DNA from: CAZQXD01 sp964597315
GTDB taxonomy: Bacteria > Pseudomonadota > Gammaproteobacteria > Competibacterales > Competibacteraceae
Direction: 5' to 3'
NCBI GenBank assembly: GCA_964597315.1
Contig: CAZQXD010000008.1
Location: 1 to 64,000 of the forward strand
Length of the DNA: 64,000 nucleotides
Of this stretch, positions 60,837-64,000 are shown one piece after another. How positions within the stretch are numbered: the stretch's first letter is position 1; every line of letters starts with the position of its first letter. The notes under the pieces were generated by a model that saw only the letters and a program-made list of their open reading frames with translations, was not told where the DNA came from and ran no database searches. The position numbers and the translations under genes were made by a program.

Positions 60837-61472
60837 ATGCCAGATCCCCTAAATCCCATGATGCCTTTTCTTCAGGGTCTATTGGGTTCCAGTCTGTTAC
60901 TCGCATTGGGACCGCAGAATATTTTTTTGATTCGTCAGGGTCTGTGCCTAAACCATCCTGCGTTGGTTGCTTTGGTATATATCGTGGTGGAAGTAACTCT
61001 TATCACGGCGGGCGCTTTAGGGCTTGGGAAGTTCATCTCGCAATCCGATCCCGTGCGCAACGTAATGGGCGTGATAGCATTGATTATGTTGCTTTGGTTG
61101 AGCCTGCGCCATTACACCAACGCTTTCAAGTCAGAACATCCTGGGATTGAAAACACGAAGCGACTTTCCATAAAAGATGTGCTTTTCGTCTCCATTGCGG
61201 TTTCCCTGTTCAATCCCCTATGCCTTCTTGACACCCTGCTTCTGATGGGAGGGCTGGCTGGACAATATCAGAACTTCGAAGACAAGGCCTGGTTTGCTGT
61301 TGGTGCTGTAACCACATCAACTCTTTGGTTTTCCACCTTGGCCTGGATTTCGGGGCGACTGGGATTTCTTTTCAAAAAATCCCGGGCCGCGCGCCTGCTC
61401 GATCTGAGTGTCGGGATCATGTTGTCTATTTTGGCAATGAGTTTGCTAGCCGGATTAGTGGCTTCAAGGTAA
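60837..61472 (+). CDS. LysE/ArgO-type amino acid exporter
   Basis: A 211-aa membrane protein with six predicted spans. The N-terminal FLQGLLGSSLLLALGPQNIF followed by LIRQGL is the family signature (ArgO/LysE: GPQN, then FVLRQG). FNPLCLLDTLLLMGG and WFSTLAWISGRLG are also typical. Members export lysine, arginine or related basic compounds. The ATG at 60837 has AAGAGG 6 bases upstream, supplied by the MITE end. An in-frame GTG at 60789 lies inside the MITE and is less likely. Confidence 0.9.
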   Translation: MPDPLNPMMPFLQGLLGSSLLLALGPQNIFLIRQGLCLNHPALVALVYIVVEVTLITAGALGLGKFISQSDPVRNVMGVIALIMLLWLSLRHYTNAFKSEHPGIENTKRLSIKDVLFVSIAVSLFNPLCLLDTLLLMGGLAGQYQNFEDKAWFAVGAVTTSTLWFSTLAWISGRLGFLFKKSRAARLLDLSVGIMLSILAMSLLAGLVASR

Positions 61473-61555
61473 GAGATCATTATCAGCGGCATTTTTTACG
61501 CCATTAATACCATGAACTCATGTCTCATTTACTATCGATAGGAGTGAACAACCCT

Positions 61556-64000
61556 ATGCGCCAGATTACGAAGAACCCTCATCCAATAGTATGGTTTCGA
61601 CGATTCGTCATGCTTATTATGGTCAGTCTATTGTTGATAGCCTGTAAAAATAACAGTCAGGATGATAATAGTTTGCGCTATCGTAGCGAGATTCGCTATA
61701 CCCAATTCGGTATTCCTCACATCAAAGCCGACGATTGGGGCAGCCTGGGCTACGGCTACGGTTATTCCTTCGCTGCGGATAATCTCTGCGTACTGGCTGA
61801 AGAATTGGTTACCATCAATGGGGAACGATCCCTGTTTTTCGGTCCTGATGCGGGGTACCAGGATCCGCTTAACTTGGCTGTTGAAAGTGTGATCATCAAT
61901 AACCTCAAAAGTGATTTCTTTTTCACCCTTATGATGACACCAGAGCGCCTAGCGGCCCTGCGAGATGCAACCCCACTTCCCTTCCAAAAACTGGTCCAAG
62001 GGTACGTCGCCGGTTACAACCGCTATTTGCGCGACACCGGCATAGATGCCCTACCAACTCCCTGCAGAGGAGCGGCCTGGGTCCGGCATATCGAGCTGGA
62101 CGATCTCTATCGGCTTTTTTACGGACTGACCCTGCTACAAAGTTCTCGGCAGTTTATTGATGCCTTTGTCAATGCCACACCTCCTGGCACCGAGACAATG
62201 TCCGTCGAGACATTTAGAGCCAGGACACCAATCGCTATGCCCGACATGGCGGTGCCGGGCCTCGGCAGCAACGCCTATGCCCTGGGCCGGGAGGTAACCG
62301 AAAATGGCCGCGGCATGCTGCTGGGCAACCCCCACTTTCCCTGGCTGGGCAACCTGCGATTCTACCAGGTGCACCTTACTCTGCCCGGGGAACTCGATGT
62401 CATGGGAGCATCGCTCTACGGTACGCCATTTGTACAGATCGGTTTCAACCACAACCTGGCCTGGACCCATACGGTTTCCAGGGCCTGGCGCTTCACACTG
62501 TATCGCCTTACGCTGGAGCCTGGTAATCCAACTGCCTACCGCTACGGAGACATCATCCGGGCTTTGACCCCCAAGACTGTCAGCGTACAAATTAGGGAGC
62601 CAGACGGTTCCCTGGGCGAGCGTCGTCATACCTTCTATTTGAGTCATCTGGGACCGGTAGTGAGTAACACTCCACGCTTGCCATTTAGCTTCTGGAGCAC
62701 AGATACCGCCTATGTCCTGCGCGATGCCAACGCGGAGAACTTTCGCACCTTGGCTCAGTGGCTGCGTTTGAATCAGGCTACCAGCCTGGAATCGTTTCGC
62801 CAGGCCCTAAACGAAATAGTGGGCATTCCCTGGGCCAATACCCTGGCCGTAGACCCGGCGGGTAGCGCCTTCTATGGTGATATCACCGTGGTCCCTAACG
62901 TTCCTGACTCCCTGGCGGCACGCTGCATCAATACCGATCTGGCCATGTTGGTGTTCGCCAATCAGGGATTACCGATTCTGGATGGCGCTGACCCCGGTTG
63001 CGAATGGATAGTCGACCCAGCCGCACCCCAAGCGGGCATTTTCGCCGCTACAGCCCTGCCGGCGCTGGCGCGCAACGATTACATTGCCAACTCCAACGAC
63101 AGTTACTGGCTGTCCAATCCCGAGCAGCCTCTAACCGGTTTTCCCCGTATTGTGGGCGACGAGGAGACACCCCGCTCCCTGCGCACCCGGCTGGCGCTGA
63201 CGCAGATCCGCGAGCGGCTTAATGGACAGGACGGACTGCCTGGCATGACCTTCAGTCTGCCGCACCTTCAGACGATCTTGTTCGCTAATCGCAACTACGG
63301 CGGTGAGTTACTGGCCGGCGATCTGTCCAGCGTCTGTGCCATGCATCCTACTGTCGTGCTTGAGGACGGTATGGAGGTGGCCTTAGGCCAAGCTTGTGAG
63401 ATATTGGCTAACTGGGACCGCAAGAACAATATTGAAAGTTTCGGCGCTCAGGTGTTCAGGGCTTTTTGGGAACGGGCCACAACCATCGAAAACCTGTTCG
63501 AAATACCGTTCAACCCGACAGCCCCTCTGGATACTCCCAATGGTCTGAATATTGACAACCCACAGGTTTTGACCCGCATCCGTCAGGCTCTGGGGGAAGC
63601 AGTACGCGACCTTGCCAACCAGAGCATTCCCCTGGATGCCGCCTGGGGCGAGGTACACGCGCTGGTTCGCGACTCAATAGTGGTGCCTATCCATGGCGGC
63701 AACGGCACCGAAGGCGTGTTCAACAGTGTCAATGCCCGCCGTTACTTGGGTTCAGCCGGAGACCTACCAGCTTACGATCCGGTGTACGGCAGCAGCTATA
63801 TTCAGACGGTAACCTTCGACGGCAACGGTCCCGTGGCCGAGGTCCTACTGACCTACTCCCAGTCTAGTGATCCGGATTCACCACACTTCGCGGACCAGAC
63901 CCGGTTGTATAGCCGCAAGGAGTGGGTGCGGCTGCCCTTCTCCGAGACGGAGATTGCCGCCGATCCGGGACTGAAGATAGTGGTGCTTGAAGAGCTTGAA
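61556..64000 (+). CDS. Penicillin-amidase family acylase, PvdQ/QuiP-like lipoprotein, cut by the window edge
   Basis: The frame is open for 815 codons to the window end. A signal peptide with lipobox (VSLLLIAC) is followed by IRYTQFGIPHIKADDWGSLG. The alpha/beta cleavage site lies in PGLGSNAYALG, giving nucleophile Ser238, and LLGNPHFPWLGNLRFYQ follows. These match Ntn hydrolases such as PvdQ and other acyl-homoserine-lactone acylases. Substrates could be AHLs, lipopeptides or siderophore precursors. The ATG at 61556 has GGAG 11 bases upstream; an in-frame GTG at 61544 is an alternative. Base composition returns towards the window average inside this gene. Confidence 0.9.
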   Translation, partial: MRQITKNPHPIVWFRRFVMLIMVSLLLIACKNNSQDDNSLRYRSEIRYTQFGIPHIKADDWGSLGYGYGYSFAADNLCVLAEELVTINGERSLFFGPDAGYQDPLNLAVESVIINNLKSDFFFTLMMTPERLAALRDATPLPFQKLVQGYVAGYNRYLRDTGIDALPTPCRGAAWVRHIELDDLYRLFYGLTLLQSSRQFIDAFVNATPPGTETMSVETFRARTPIAMPDMAVPGLGSNAYALGREVTENGRGMLLGNPHFPWLGNLRFYQVHLTLPGELDVMGASLYGTPFVQIGFNHNLAWTHTVSRAWRFTLYRLTLEPGNPTAYRYGDIIRALTPKTVSVQIREPDGSLGERRHTFYLSHLGPVVSNTPRLPFSFWSTDTAYVLRDANAENFRTLAQWLRLNQATSLESFRQALNEIVGIPWANTLAVDPAGSAFYGDITVVPNVPDSLAARCINTDLAMLVFANQGLPILDGADPGCEWIVDPAAPQAGIFAATALPALARNDYIANSNDSYWLSNPEQPLTGFPRIVGDEETPRSLRTRLALTQIRERLNGQDGLPGMTFSLPHLQTILFANRNYGGELLAGDLSSVCAMHPTVVLEDGMEVALGQACEILANWDRKNNIESFGAQVFRAFWERATTIENLFEIPFNPTAPLDTPNGLNIDNPQVLTRIRQALGEAVRDLANQSIPLDAAWGEVHALVRDSIVVPIHGGNGTEGVFNSVNARRYLGSAGDLPAYDPVYGSSYIQTVTFDGNGPVAEVLLTYSQSSDPDSPHFADQTRLYSRKEWVRLPFSETEIAADPGLKIVVLEELE

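Noticed and set aside
1..64000. rRNA genes, tRNA genes and CRISPR arrays
   Set aside because: I looked in the intergenic regions and saw none; a covariance-model scan would be needed to exclude small RNAs.

Overview
The window is a high-GC gammaproteobacterial chromosome segment. I would place it near Chromatiales-type sulfur bacteria, from the long-form PstC/PstA permeases, the siroheme reductase with a C-terminal helical domain, CysNC and the YdbL/YdbH cluster. No marker gene settles the species. Two runs of exactly ten Ns (5407-5416, 58759-58768) show that it is a draft scaffold.

Layout. 1-5610: pyrH (edge fragment), tsf and rpsB on the minus strand with an rpsB leader hairpin, diverging from map and glnD. 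5649-11555: a 67-aa protein of unknown function, then pstS-pstC-pstA-pstB-phoU behind a Pho-box-like site. 11577-20465: a DUF1028 protein, a DksA/TraR protein without its zinc cysteines, a host-attachment-like protein, dgt, an alpha/beta hydrolase-OsmC fusion, a UDP-glucuronate decarboxylase and two lytic transglycosylases. 20531-31640: a chemotaxis block (CheX-like, cheY, cheR, cheB, cheY, cheW, a cheA with two Hpt domains, two MCPs) with good FliA (sigma-28) promoters. 31631-38100: DUF721, rlmD, a DEDD exonuclease, ydbL, ydbH and cysM. 38355-46528: a BarA-type hybrid kinase with its Hpt domain on a separate overlapping gene, pdxJ, a PGPGW protein, an Ap4A phosphorylase, and a nitrite/sulfite reductase with a small partner gene.

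46559-52179 holds sdhCDAB plus ygfX, sdhE, a 53-aa DUF1674 (SDHAF4-like) gene and ygfZ. This brings several succinate dehydrogenase and Fe-S maturation factors together beside their client. 52323-55129 is cysD-cysNC. An IS5-type insertion (55425-56314) with a poly-A frameshift site then interrupts the first codons of a small exported-protein gene.

From about 56.9 kb to 61.7 kb the DNA is visibly richer in A/T. It carries a large winged-helix/AAA/TPR regulator, a 41-aa membrane peptide, a DUF1127 protein, a 78-bp MITE with the same ends as the IS element, and a LysE-type exporter. A PvdQ-like Ntn-hydrolase acylase then runs off the right edge. This is the accessory part of the window. In two places the inverted repeat of the IS or MITE supplies the Shine-Dalgarno sequence of the next gene.
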